From: Notospermus geniculatus
Lineage: Eukaryota; Nemertea; Pilidiophora; Heteronemertea; Lineidae
Reading direction: 5' to 3'
Length of the DNA stretch: 64,000 nucleotides
Assembly: GCA_002633025.1 (NCBI GenBank)
Contig: NMRB01001766.1
Span: 65,234 to 129,233 of the forward strand
Position numbers and translations under genes: made by a program. Positions 19,500 to 29,460 of this stretch are shown in pieces. The first letter of the stretch is position 1. The number at the start of each line of letters is the position of its first letter. The notes under the pieces were generated by a model. It was not told where the DNA came from. It did not search any database and saw only the letters and a list, made by a program, of their open reading frames with translations.

Positions 19500-20010
19500 C
19501 GTCTGAAGTCTCGTGTACACTGTTTATGTATTCCCATGTCACATTTGTTGTGTCCGTGTCAGTTCTGCTGTGGCAGTTATTCAGTCTTGAAAATTGACAT
19601 ATCAACGGTTTTTCGTGTGAAATGCCATGGAGTTTGAGTATGAAGTCATTCCTTCCCATACAAAGAGCAAAGGCAACAGTGTTGGCGGTGTTTCTTCCTG
19701 GGCCCATATTCATAAAACCTTGCTAGCTTAGTTGGCTGCTAGTTGTGTACATTGGGCTGTACAAACTAGGCAACTAAGCCTAGCAGGGTTTTATGAATAT
19801 GGCTCCTGGATGCCTTCTCTAGGACTTTTGCCTGGTTTCTGAAGGAGAATACAGACAATTCTGCTGGAATCCTGGTTGCTTTGTTTCAAGGGCATTGGCG
19901 ATGGGTGTGACATCAATGTATCGGCGGTTGCTTCCAGTGCCACAGTCCATGATAACTGACTGTAGTGTTTGTCCTTTCCGGATATTGCGACTTAGCATGC
20001 TCAAGAGTAT
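19500..20010 (-). pseudogene. PIN-like (HEEADT-type) ORF fragment, copy I
   Basis: Contains VIVILLSMLSRNIRKGQTL, VIMDCGTGSNRRYIDV and ETKQPGFQQ, the second half of a PIN-nuclease-like domain common in transposon-associated ORFs. Related to 27080-27700 and 43077-43770. The frame is broken and interrupted by a 102-bp insertion (19702-19803). Confidence 0.55.
19702..19803. mobile_element. 102-bp MITE with empty sites
   Basis: The ends gcccatattcataaaacc and ggttttatgaatatggc are inverted copies. It is flanked by tcctgg on both sides. Copies II and III show the uninterrupted target (cttcctggatgcc near 27207). The inner arm (gcttagtt) also pairs. Confidence 0.85.
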
Positions 20011-20431
20011 GACAATTACAAGAGTATGACAATTACAAGATTTGGGATAAAAATTTGAAGTTGAAGTGCAATGCACCAGCAAATAAAGAAGGGATGCCAG
20101 CATAATTTTTCTGCTGAGGAGAACCAGTGGGCAACTCATTAAAAAAGATGACTCTGTTTTGATAATTGATTGCAGATCCTCGCTGGCTGATTCTCCAACT
20201 TTCACAGACTCAACTCCCATTTGCAGAGCAGCTGTCTTTCTCTTGTAATACTGGCTCTCATCCCGGCAAGATGCTAATTTCTCTAATAATTTTGCCCTGG
20301 GCATCTGGTCATTCCTGGCATGTGAGGAGGCAGATATAGTGGAAGGTCCCTGCTTGGACAAAACTGTGAGATTTGAGGCATAAAACCGACAAACCTCACA
20401 GGTGTCTCCATTGATCACCAACATCTTGCAG

Positions 20432-20561
20432 TAGAATTTCGAGGTAGCCGTGTTGATCAAGAAGATTGAAATCAGGAAAAAGTACATAATAACACCATTT
20501 TTTGTAGATCAACTTGAGTATATTGGGACGAGCTTTCGACACTACCGTGCCTTCATCAGGT
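20432..20561 (-). mobile_element. Penelope-like fragment with hammerhead-type motif
   Basis: A 130-bp insert flanked by 13-base direct repeats caacatcttgcag (20419-20431 and 20562-20574); copies II and III have the single site. On the minus strand it begins acctgatga, then a hairpin ggcac-ggta-gtgtc, then gaaa and gtc: the CTGATGA / stem II / GAAA layout of hammerhead ribozymes at Penelope-like element ends. Stem III is weak, so cleavage activity is uncertain. Confidence 0.6.
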
Positions 20562-20638
20562 CAACATCTTGCAGTGGATATGCCGAATAACACCGGGAGA
20601 AACTTCGGGAGAAACTTCCACGGAAACTTCAGTCCCAA

Positions 20639-20757
20639 TCATCCCGATATCCCAAAGAAAGTTGTTCTGTCTGATCGACATCTGTTCTTCATCCTCCGAT
20701 CTGCAAAAAGAAGTTATGAAACATTATTTCTAATGAAATGGTCCACGGACCATGTGC
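20639..20757 (-). mobile_element. Short insertion ending in the AGCTCA-family palindrome
   Basis: 119 bp flanked by tcccaa on both sides (20633-20638 and 20758-20763), absent from copies II and III. On the minus strand its left end is gcacatggtccgtggaccat, the 3' end of the AGCTCA element with one change. A truncated copy or a related small element. Confidence 0.6.
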
Positions 20758-20892
20758 TCCCAACAACAGAAGTAAAAATCACAGGGAAGTTGCCCTTTGA
20801 ACGACAAAGTTCTTCAAATCCTGTATTACCATGGCAAATGCTACTGTTTGAAATGCATTGTAGAAGCGATGAAAGCGAAATCGTCACGTGAG

Positions 20893-21256
20893 AAATGCCT
20901 TTCATTCTGATTGTAGACAATACTAGTTCTTTGAACACAGTTATTTCATGGAAACTAATTTGCTTTTTTCTGGCAGCAGCCCGTACCACAAGAAGCAGAA
21001 AATATTGTGCAGTTCAGCACGAGTACCGCATGGGTGGCACACTTGCACGTCCACATTTGATGAGACGCATGATATACTCGGGAGCGAGTCCTGTACTGTA
21101 TTCTCCGGGAGATATGTTGGCTTGAACGTTTTTAGCTTTGGGTCCTTTGTCCAGCCAAAAATTCTGGATCCATTTCTGGTGGATTATTTTCTTCCAATGA
21201 ACGCCACACAGTGGCTTGGTAATGGGCCCTTTTAACATTCTCCAAAAACGCCTCAT
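20893..21256 (-). pseudogene. Cys-rich transposon ORF C-terminus (inverted copy)
   Basis: Minus-strand pieces read APEYIMRLIKCG followed by Cys-rich sequence, a common C-terminal tail (APEYIMRLIKCxC ... CGTRxC ... FCxC) in invertebrate transposon ORFs. Frames are broken. It mirrors 21360-21960 head to head. Confidence 0.5.
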
Positions 21257-21359
21257 TGGTTGGAGGAAGACTGCAAAGTTTGGGAGGTGATGACGATCTC
21301 TTTCGTCTTCTCGATGCTTGTTCTCACATCTAGGTTTGTGGATGCCGCAATATAGAGTA

Positions 21360-21960
21360 TGTTATAGCACAAGCCACTGCATTTATGTGTCAGCTTGCTA
21401 TGGACAAAGCTCACCAATTCAATGTCAGAAACACGATGGAAGGTATGGGCATCACTCCCAAACTTTGCAGTTTTCCTCCAACCAATGACGCATTTGTGGA
21501 GACTGTTAAAGGGTACATCACCAAGGCATTGTGTGGCGTTTCTAGGAAGAAAACAATCCACCAGAGAATACAGAACTCGCTCCCGAGTATATCATGCGCC
21601 TCATCAAATGTGCCTGTGGTGATTCGTACACTCGTTTTTATATTCTTACTCTTCCGGTATGAATTAGACTCATCCAATCAATTGTTATTCGTGGCCAGAA
21701 AGGTATGACAGAAGCGTTATGTAAGTACCTGGGTTACCTATTTGGCAATGAATAACAGGGATAGACGAGTCCCGGAAGGGTAAACATACCCGATACGGCC
21801 GTCCTGTCAGTGTACGAATCACCAGAGTGATGTGGACGTGCAAGTGTGCCACCCCATGCGGTACTCGTTCTTGCAGCCGCAAAATATTTTGTGCTTGTTA
21901 TGGTACAGGCTGCTGCCGGAAAAAAGCAAATTAGTTTCCATGAATTAACTCTGTTCAAAG
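21360..21960 (+). pseudogene. Cys-rich transposon ORF C-terminus (plus strand)
   Basis: Reads FNVRNTMEGMGITPKLCSFP, then NDAFVETVKGYITKALC, then APEYIMRLIKCACG and, after an interruption at about 21640-21810, CKCATPCGTRSCSRK with FCAC and GCC. This is the same ORF tail as 20893-21256 in the opposite orientation. It is the only clear coding relic on the plus strand between 9.9 and 63.6 kb. Confidence 0.55.
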
Positions 21961-22129
21961 AACTTACTGTATTCAAAGAACTATTATTGTCTACAATTAG
22001 AATGAAAGGAACATTTCTCATGACCATATAGGGAATGTGGTTAGAAACAGGTAAATCTAGAATTGACTACACTACACTATGTTAAAACATGTGAATTGAA
22101 TAATGACTCACAACCTTCTATTTGGTTTC

Positions 22130-22510
22130 AATGGATTCCTTGACCCCCAGAACATACGTGTAGACACCAAAATTATCAGCCTATGTTCAATATGAAAGAA
22201 GTTATGACCAGTGTCATGTAATGGCGGCCATCTTGGACGCCATATTTGATTGTCGGAGATGTATTCTGACAAGGGAAGTAGTCTTAATGGATCCCTTGAA
22301 CTCCAAACCCTATGTCTAGACAGCAAAATAATCATTGTATGGTGAATATGAAAGAAGTTATGAATGGAGTTCACGTAACGGCAGCCATCTTGGATTTACA
22401 GTTACGTAATATATTACTCTTATTGGATTCCCTGACCTCCAAAACCTATGTCTAGGCACCAGAATTATCAACCTGTGGTAAATATGAAGGAAGTTATGAT
22501 TGATTTCAAT
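22130..22510 (+). repeat. Diverged tandem repeat, about 135-156 bp
   Basis: Three units starting at tggat(t/c)cc near 22132, 22288 and 22423, each with ctatgtctag, caccaaaattatcag, atatgaaagaagttatga and gccatcttgg blocks. Non-coding. It is followed at 22500-22600 by a piece of the CxxC-module repeat seen at 29500 and 45060. Confidence 0.8.
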
Positions 22511-22599
22511 CTTTCTTCCTCCTCTGATTTTTGCCCTTCCACTTCGACATTTTTCTTCAACAAATGTCGCAAATACAAGTTGGAAAAATAAAAGCATCA

Positions 22600-22990
22600 T
22601 CTTTGTTCCTGCGATGTTTGAGAGGACTGTAAATGACGATGAATTTCGATGTCTATTTCTATCACGAATTTATTAACTATTGACGATGGCGATTATATTA
22701 CACGATGTGGTCTGTTTGAATGTTTCTCTAGTTCTGACTATAACGATGATCGATGTGGACTCTTCGAATTCTCAACTGTTTCTGCCTCTCTACCAAACCT
22801 ACTACAATATTCTACTGATACAAGGAAGTTGAAGTTGCATAATATTACACCACAATACTGCTAGAAGGGCTATAAACAGAGTCAGCTCATTAGGAGGCCT
22901 GGGCTAGCCAGCTATGTACCGTAAACATGGTGTTCTCTGGAAGTGTCTTAAGGAGGCTCCAGGAAGTCTGCTATTACAATGATTTATAAA
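22600..22990. other. No recognised gene
   Basis: AT-rich sequence without a nameable feature. It ends at the boundary of the 1.3-kb inverted-repeat element. Confidence 0.4.
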
Positions 22991-23003
22991 CACCACAAAG
23001 CCC

Positions 23004-24321
23004 GGTGTATATAAAACGAAGACCTAAGACCTTAGACCCACTATAAAACAAAGACCCTGGTGACTATAAAATGCAGACCCCACTAGAAAACGAAGACCCT
23101 GGTAGCTATAAAACGCAGACCCTACTAGAAAACGAAGACCCTGGTAGCTATAAAACGCAGACCCAACTAGAAAACGAAGACCCTGGTGACTATAAAACGC
23201 AGACCCTACTAGAAAATGAATTTCGTGGGATACGCCATATCACATTGAAGTTTGACCAACAGCTGTCTAGAAAAAATATTTGAAACCCAAAGGCTAAGAA
23301 TCCATTTACACGATTTTCGAGCAGCGTGATGTCGTATCCTTTGTCCTTTACAGCCGAAAATTCTAAAGCTAAATCAAAGCCCGGAATCAAAGATAACATA
23401 TTTATAATTGAAAAGCAAAGTTCATTATTGGCTTGTGAATGACTTTCTGTCCTGTCCTCATGTAGGCTACCTGTGAAATTTGTGTTAACCAACAACTAAC
23501 ACTGGTTACAAATATGTACCATTGTCTTTTCATCAGCATGGACTTTTTGTCAGTGTGTTTGACAAATCAATTTATGGTCACTGTGAGTCCTTGTTCTCAC
23601 TTTATTTAAGGTATTTGATCATACAGATGGCTGCACCCCTGAACTGAGGATCTTACTCTGTTCACCTACTCTGATGTCTATACCAATATGTGGTTGGGTG
23701 CAGGAGAAACATTAGTCATATTCCCTTAGCAAGCGCAACCAGAACACTCTTAAGATCTCAAGGACATTACTTCGTAGCCTATACGTATGTTTTTTCGCAA
23801 TTCATTCCGTAGGTTCTTCCCCACCTGATTATACAAAGTTTCAGACAGAGGTAAAAAAGGAAGACCCCGGTAAAAATTCATAAAACATATTGAAATGTTC
23901 ACCCTTCAAATTTTACAGGCATCTTACACTAATCAAGGCGCCACTTTCCTGAAAAATTCACCAAAATCCAATCAGGCGTCGCCCTCCTACAGGATGGGTG
24001 TAAAGGAAATACATGTATGCACGGGGAAAATTTACAGCATTTCCATCAATCTACAAGAATTTTCTAGTAGGGTCTGCGTTTTATAGTCACCAGGGTCTTC
24101 GTTTTCTAGTAGGGTCTGTGTTTTATAGCTACCAGGGTCTTCGTTTTCTAGTATAGGGTCTGCGTTTTATAGTCACCAGGGTCTTCGTTTTCTAGTAGGG
24201 TCTGCGTTTTATAGCTACCAGGGTCTTCGTTTTCTAGTAGGGTCTGTGTTTTATACTATAGCTACCAGGGTCTTTGTTTTATAGTGGGTCGAAGGTCTTA
24301 GGTCTTCGTTTTATAGACACC
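23004..24321. mobile_element. DNA transposon with mirrored 42-bp tandem arrays as ends
   Basis: The ends are inverted: ggtgtatataaaacgaagac at 23004 and its counterpart at 24321 (one change). Inside each end is an array of 42-bp units (accctactagaaaacgaag / accctggtagctataaaac), about four units left (23041-23220) and six right (24057-24290), in opposite orientation. The flanks share ccacaaagcc (22993-23002 and 24322-24331), an 8-10 bp target duplication that would suit the hAT superfamily. The middle has no transposase; it contains a fragment (about 23295-23350) of the small MITE seen at 53759 and 55287. Confidence 0.8.
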
Positions 24322-24530
24322 CCACAAAGCCAGGCAACGGGATATTTTCTGTGAACGCTTAATCCTAACGCTTTCTATAAACATCATCTGGGAGATTGAA
24401 GGGTTTGGTACAAAAATTACATAATGGGTGGTAAACATCGAGCTAACGAATCTTTCCAGATGTTTGTGTTAAATCTTACAAACTACAATTCTAATTACAT
24501 ATACACTGTACGAAATAAGTCTAAAAAATA

Positions 24531-24728
24531 TTACAATTCTTCCCAACAAATAAAAGCATCATCCTCTTCCACATCAGTATTGAAAGCCTTGAAAATCAAT
24601 TTGCTGACTGCAAATTTTGGGGTCTTACCTGGCTTCGCACAACGGTCCAGGCGCAGACCACACAGTCTGCAAAGATGCGATAATGCATCTTTATGTTCCA
24701 CAAGATCTTGGTGGGAAAAATTATCCAT
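24531..24728 (-). pseudogene. CxxC zinc-module ORF start, isolated copy
   Basis: The frame starts MDNFSHQDLVEHKDALSHLC and continues RLCGLRLDRCAKPG, LIFKAFNTDVEEDDAF. This is the first half of a four-cysteine N-terminal module (CRLCG ... CICDIC), complete at 29500-29744 and 45017-45286. The pattern recalls z-binding modules at the N-terminus of RAG1-like and related transposon proteins (inference). It is cut at 24531. Confidence 0.55.
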
Positions 24729-24816
24729 AAGCTAATATAGCGCCTATCTTGGAGGAAGTGTTTGGTAATCTAGGCAACCTGAAAAAAATTTAAGATAAGA
24801 CACACATTCACACATT

Positions 24817-24853
24817 GGTCTCTCTTAATCATATTGTGGCCCTGAGAAGGGCC
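24817..24853 (-). terminator. Histone-type 3' stem-loop with downstream element
   Basis: On the minus strand ggccct-tctc-agggcc (24853-24838) forms a perfect six-base-pair stem with a four-base loop, followed by acaat and, 11 bases on, aagagagacc (24826-24817), a U7-site-like purine element. It starts 31 bases after the stop codon of the 133-aa ORF, the distance typical of replication-dependent histone mRNAs. No histone gene is present. Confidence 0.7.
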
Positions 24854-24884
24854 GTAGTGGGGAACTTGTGATGAACTTGTTTCT

Positions 24885-25286
24885 TCACTCCGTCACTGGA
24901 TATAGGGTGACGAGTTCGAAGACGTCAATGTGCTCGTCTTTGAATCGGTTCAGGCTGAAGACGGCTTTAAACTGTCTTGCGTCCCGATATCCCAGGACAT
25001 CTTCCGGAATCTCGCCAGTACAGGTAAAGTATCCGTTGAGGTTCATTTGGCCATGGTGTTGTAGGTAGTTGGCAAGCCCCTGCACCTCGGAGAAACATGG
25101 AAATATCTTGAAAAAAGAGGGTTTTCTTCCATTCCCTGTCCATTGGCTGGTTGTGTGACGCAGCACAATATGTTCGTACGCCTGGTATGTGACATTCACT
25201 ATTGTTGCCGGTTCAATGTAAGGCGGTGATGCATCGAACGTCCAATCCTCTTCTTCGCGAAAGTCTCTTACATCAAAGTGTTTCAT
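24885..25286 (-). CDS. 133-aa ORF, possible BECR-fold (polymorphic-toxin-like) domain
   Basis: A complete, undamaged frame from MKHFDVRDF to a stop at 24885. There is no signal peptide or membrane span. The middle reads EHIVLRHTTSQWTGNGRKPS and later FKAVFSLNR and ELVTLYPV. The spacing of His, RHT, a Lys/Ser-Phe-Phe block, a Gly-rich turn and a closing strand VTLYPV resembles bacterial EndoU/RelE-like (BECR) toxin nuclease domains; this is motif-level inference. It is single-copy in the window, although flanked by repeats. A TATA-like cttaaaaagcc lies about 45 bases upstream. Histone-type 3' signals follow. A small host or viral gene of unknown role is equally possible. Confidence 0.55.
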   Translation of the reverse strand: MKHFDVRDFREEEDWTFDASPPYIEPATIVNVTYQAYEHIVLRHTTSQWTGNGRKPSFFKIFPCFSEVQGLANYLQHHGQMNLNGYFTCTGEIPEDVLGYRDARQFKAVFSLNRFKDEHIDVFELVTLYPVTE

Positions 25287-25392
25287 GATGCTGATGATGG
25301 TGATTTCGATATTATTGGCTTTTTAAGATTTTATGATGAAAATTGACCAACTCCCCCCCCCCCCTAAATACCATGACAGGCGTTACACCCAC

Positions 25393-25978
25393 ACACCCAC
25401 ACAAAAACGTTCATCCATCATGGCAGCTTCATAAAGCAAGTTAACATACTGGTTAAACATCTTCTTTCCTTATCACTTTGCCTGAGGAGTGCTTCCTGAA
25501 GATCTTGGTGTCTTTCTCTTAGGAAATTCAGCTGTAATCTTGTTGCTGCTTCTTCTTCACCATACTGTCATTTGATTCCTGAAGTTATTTTTATAAATTG
25601 TTTTCCAAGCATTCTATTCTCAAATGATAAAGCTGTACATGTAAATGCAGTGCTGCCACCTAATTAGTTGTGGTGGCTCCTAGTCCTATCAGAGTTCCCA
25701 GCTTCTGGCCATCTCCATGACTTGCGACCACTGTCCAGCCCGAACTTTTCAAATCAAAGTTCTTGCAACAAACAACCCTCGTACTGAGGCAGTGGGATCA
25801 TTTTTCTACCGATCAGCTGTTGGTTATTGTTCATATCATCACTTCTTCTTTGTTGCTGGGTTTAGTCGTTGCTGGGATTAGTCAAAGATGGGATTAGTCA
25901 ATGTTTGGATTAGTTGTAGTTGGGATCAGTCGTACATGTAGTTGGGTTTAGTAATAGTTGGGTTTAGTTGTAGTTGGA
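25393..25978 (-). repeat. Dispersed repeat block shared with 15670-16260
   Basis: Follows copy 1 closely, including the BED-like fragment (25670-25790) and the gggtttagt/gggattagt stretch (25855-25975), with small indels. No intact frame. Confidence 0.7.
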
Positions 25979-25981
25979 ATC

Positions 25982-26266
25982 TCACTTCTTTCGCTTCTCC
26001 TTGGCAGTAGCCAACCATTCTTCCACTGTTTGGGTTGCTGTTACAGGGCAATACCACTGGCCGTAATATTGCTTGTGGCCAGTGGTTGCATCCCGTTGTT
26101 GGCCACATTTGGTGCATGTCTTGTGCTCTCTCCGTTTGATATATTTCCTTGTCGGACCTCCCTTATTTTTCCGGTAATAACCCTGGCTGCGGGTCACTTC
26201 AGTGGAGGTCAGCAGTGGAGCAGTAATGTGTGGAGAGCACGGCCGGAAACAGCATTTGATGGGCAA
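25982..26266 (-). pseudogene. Zinc-ribbon C-terminus of the proline-rich gene, copy 2
   Basis: Uninterrupted version of the end of the exon at 16268-17814: LLTSTEVTRSQGYYRKNKGG, then a basic stretch, CTKCGQQRDATTGHKQYYG, YCPVTA and KEKRKK stop. The upstream proline-rich part is missing; the frame begins in unrelated sequence near 26230. Confidence 0.6.
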
Positions 26267-26525
26267 TGTCCAGCTGACTGATTATCTCGGAGCTCCAAGA
26301 TGTAAACTTTGATTTACACCTGCAATGAGAATGGGAAAAGGATAAAATTACTGAAAAATGAAATTAATCCCATAACACCTGATCTGCCCAGGGGTAACTC
26401 TGGAAGCTCTTGGGGTCATACATGTATTTGGATTGTGGAAGTCGGGGGGGGGATTTTTTGCTTTTTAACCTTTTATGGCTGCAGATTTGACCAAACAATG
26501 CCAACAACTTTTTGATTCCGAGTTC

Positions 26526-27071
26526 CTAAGCAAAATGACTGAAGATTCTAATCACTAACCTGCTACACTCCAAGTTCTCTGAAGCCATGAGGTACGTATC
26601 CTGGATGTCGTAGACACGACGGACTCTCTGATATAGCCCTCCACTTGTAAGCTTGGCGCTGCATCCCTCTTTAGGGCATACCAGACTTACTTTCAGCATC
26701 CTTCTGGGCATCCACAAGAAGAGCCTGGAAGCAAAGTAGCGATCTACTTTCGGTGGATGGCTTGGGACGAGGGCAGGCTTTGGTGGGTAAAACCACATCC
26801 CATCAATTTTGGTGTCATCCAGCTCAGCACTGCCTTTCTCCGACCACCTGAATAGGGCGTTAGAGATCCAGCGCTGATCTTCTTTCGGGATGGTTTTCTT
26901 CCAGCCATCTTTCACGGGGAAGTCGGTACCTTTAGAAGTACTCTGCACTACTTGCTGAGCTGTACTTTGAGGCTGCGCTGTCAATGATGATTCTCCTGAA
27001 TAGTTTGTGTCTATACCAGTGAAGAAAGCCACTCTGATATTCCCATGTCTCATTTGTTGTTTCCGTGTCAA
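26526..27071 (-). pseudogene. DUF6729-type domain, copy II
   Basis: The 181-residue frame shows KIDGMWFYPPKPALVP, then DRYFASRLFLWMPRRMLKVS, then LVCPKEGCSAKLTSGGLYQ and YLMASENLECSRL. The W/Y-PPxP, P-DRYFA--LFLW-P--MW and C-x4-C blocks are the signature of DUF6729, found near the start of large transposon-associated proteins. The frame is open here, but the rest of the protein is absent. Copy III is at 42498-42890. Confidence 0.65.
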
Positions 27072-27079
27072 TTCTGCTG

Positions 27080-27700
27080 TGGCAGTTGTTCGGTCTTGAA
27101 AATTGACATCAAAGGTTTTTCGTGTGAAATGCCATGGAGTTTGGGTATAAAATCATTCCTTCCCATACAAAGAGCAAAGGCAACAGTGCTGGCGGTGTTT
27201 CTTCCTGGATGCCTTCTCTAGGACTTTTGCCTGGTTTCTGAAGGAGAATACAGACAATGCTGCTGGAATCCTGGTTGCTTTGTTTCAAGGGCATTGGCGA
27301 TGGGTGTGACATCAATGTATCGGCGGTTGCTTCCAGTGCCACAGTCCATGATAACTGGCTGTAGTGTTTATCCTTTCCGGATATTGCGACCTAGCATGTT
27401 CAAGAATCACATCAATGTCCGAGGCTCGGACAAGCACACTCCCAGCCACGTTGGCAGCATGGAAGGCTTAGGGTATCTGCTTCCTCGTGTTTCCCTTGCA
27501 GTGAGTGAGGGGAATCAGCTGTCATCTTTCCGTCTATCTGACTGTATTTCAAACGAATGCAGTTCCCTCCATGTGATGCGATCAGAGTTCTTCGACCGAG
27601 AATGGTCCCATAATGATCTTTCTGCCACTTCTTGCCAGCTGGTCTTTGATACCATTTTGAAGTAACTGCTGACATCTCTGTTTGGGCTTTTGCTCACTCC
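27080..27700 (-). pseudogene. PIN-like (HEEADT-type) ORF, copy II
   Basis: Contains ASHGGNCIRLKYSQIDGKM, QGKHEEADTL, then in another frame the aspartate-rich strand region (reduced by a small deletion relative to copy III), and the ETADTLMSH section. HEEADT and the later SDTDV are the acidic active-site-like positions of a PIN-type nuclease fold. The frameshift right after HEEADT is shared with copy III. Confidence 0.55.
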
Positions 27701-28132
27701 TGCTGATGACAAATGGTTCATCCCGTGCCCCGCGTAATCTTTGTTTACGTAGGATGAACAACAGTGTCTCGATTATGTGGTGGTGCGCCATCTATCTTGT
27801 GAGGAGAAAATGACAGCTACTTCGTCCTGGTTTGGGTTGGAGCGAGCTTCCTCTGACAATTGGGCCTTCATCGTTTGAAGCTGCGTAATTATCTTGTCCA
27901 GGGTTTGCTCTGCATTGTCTGTTACAGCAGGCAGATGTTCCTTGACTTATTCAGCATGCTGGCCTCTATGGAGCTTTACCTGTATGACGGCAAGGTCCTT
28001 CTCAATGTTATCTTTGGCTTTTTTCAGCTGTGCGATAATTGTCAGGCACTGCGAGGTGTGTTTTTGTTGTACTAGGACATCTGGGAAAGAAGATGACAGA
28101 GATTGTACTGCATGTTTAAGAAAGGCATGTGC

Positions 28133-28561
28133 TATTATGTAATGGGGTGTCTATGTGTTGTCTTGACTTGTCGTGAACCTGTATATGGATGGAGAGGAGA
28201 GGTAGATTAGAGTGATGTGGTGCTTATTTTATTTATATAATTGGATGTACTGGACAAGTGAGGTCCCAAAAGTTTAATTAATCACTGCTAGAGTGGTGAC
28301 AAAGACTTACGTTGAACCGTGCTTCAACAAAGGTTACATCGAGATCGGAAACTAAAAGGTCTCTGAAACGTGAGGAAGCGGCGCTTCAATGACAACAGGT
28401 CATTGTCCTGAAGATGGCTTGAGTCTTAATTTTAGCCGTTCGACACGGAGAAGTTATATAACATTAGAGGTGACGCTAGAAGAGACGCTGGAAGCGGATG
28501 CTTTTTGAAACTTCACAAAATGATAGCCTAGGCCTAAAATGATGTGACCTGTAACATAATA
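28133..28561. mobile_element. 429-bp insertion with tattatgt ends and empty site
   Basis: Begins tattatgtaatgg and ends with its inverted counterpart cataata. Flanked by gtgc on both sides (gtgctat if the end bases are counted with the target). Copy III has the uninterrupted gcatgtgctatgaac near 44098. No ORF of note. Confidence 0.75.
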
Positions 28562-28569
28562 GTGCTATG

Positions 28570-29460
28570 AACATATTATGTATGTCTTGAAAAGTAGTGC
28601 AGTTGAAGTGCAATGCGCCAGCAAATAAAGACGGGATGCCAGCATAACTTTTTTGCTGAGGAGAACCAGTGGGCAACTCATCAAAAAAGATGACTCTGTT
28701 TTGATAATTGATTGCAGATCCTCGCTGGCTGATTCTCCAACTTTCACAGACTCAACTCCGATTCTAAATTTGATTTCTTCTTCCAGAGCAGCTGTCTTTC
28801 TCTTGTACTACTGGCTCTCATCCCGGCAAGATGCTAATTTCTCTAATAATTTTGCGCTGGGCATCTGGTCATTCCTGGCATGTGAGGAGGCAGATATAGT
28901 GGAAGGTCCCTGCTTGGACAAAACTGTGAGATTTGAGGCATAAAACCGACAAACCTCACAGATGCCTCCATTCATCACCAACATCTTGCAGTGGATATGC
29001 CGAATAACACCGGGAGAAACTTCCCCGGAAACTTCAGTCCCAACAACAGAATTAAAAATGACAGGAGAGTTGCCCTTTGAACGACAAAGTTCTTCAAATC
29101 CTGTATTACCATGGCAAATGCTACTGTTTGAAATGCATTGTAGAAGCGATGAAAGGGAATCACAGTCAAGAACTGGTGACATGGTAGAAAATGAGGAAAA
29201 ATTTGACACATCCTTCTCCTTTTTAACACTTTCCACCATGTCCACCCTTCCCTACGAATTAAAATCTTGACATTGATCTGGAAGTTTGACTTGGATAGTT
29301 GGAATACCACCGAACTGTCTGCTGAACACATGTCTGCATGAAAACTTTCAATAAAGGAAACAAAATGGGACATTTTTTTAGCACATCATCATTTTCATCA
29401 TTTTCCTCCAAGGTTTCATCTGTGGTAGTGGTATCACAGATTCCACAGGGTTCCTCCAAA
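28570..29460 (-). pseudogene. Transposase-like ORF (CEVCRFYASNL type), copy II
   Basis: The longest version in this copy, with minus-strand order: VSNFSSFSTMSPVLDCDSLS, LLQCISNSSICHGNTGFEEL, VSPGVIRHIHCKML, ICEVCRFYASNL, KLLEKLASCRDES, and VGESASEDLQSIIKTE. Frames are joined by shifts. Resembles the N-terminal half of P-element/THAP9-like transposases (inference). No DDE-bearing catalytic half was found. Confidence 0.55.

Larger units (their letters stand above)
20050..20890 (-). pseudogene. Transposase-like ORF (CEVCRFYASNL type), copy I
   Basis: Shows ICEVCRFYASNLTVLSKQ-like sequence with a CxxC pair, then ARNDQMPRAKLLEKLASC and a charged helix ending ASEDLQSIIKTE. The layout resembles the N-terminal half of P-element/THAP9-like or Kolobok-like transposases. 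Compared with copies II and III it lacks internal segments and carries two small insertions (20432-20561 and 20639-20757). Confidence 0.55.

Noticed and set aside
21411-21677. Minus-strand ORF with a hydrophobic ILWWIVFFLE stretch taken as a membrane protein
   Set aside because: It is the shadow of the plus-strand FNVRNTMEGMG ... AFVETVKGYI frame, which matches a known transposon tail.
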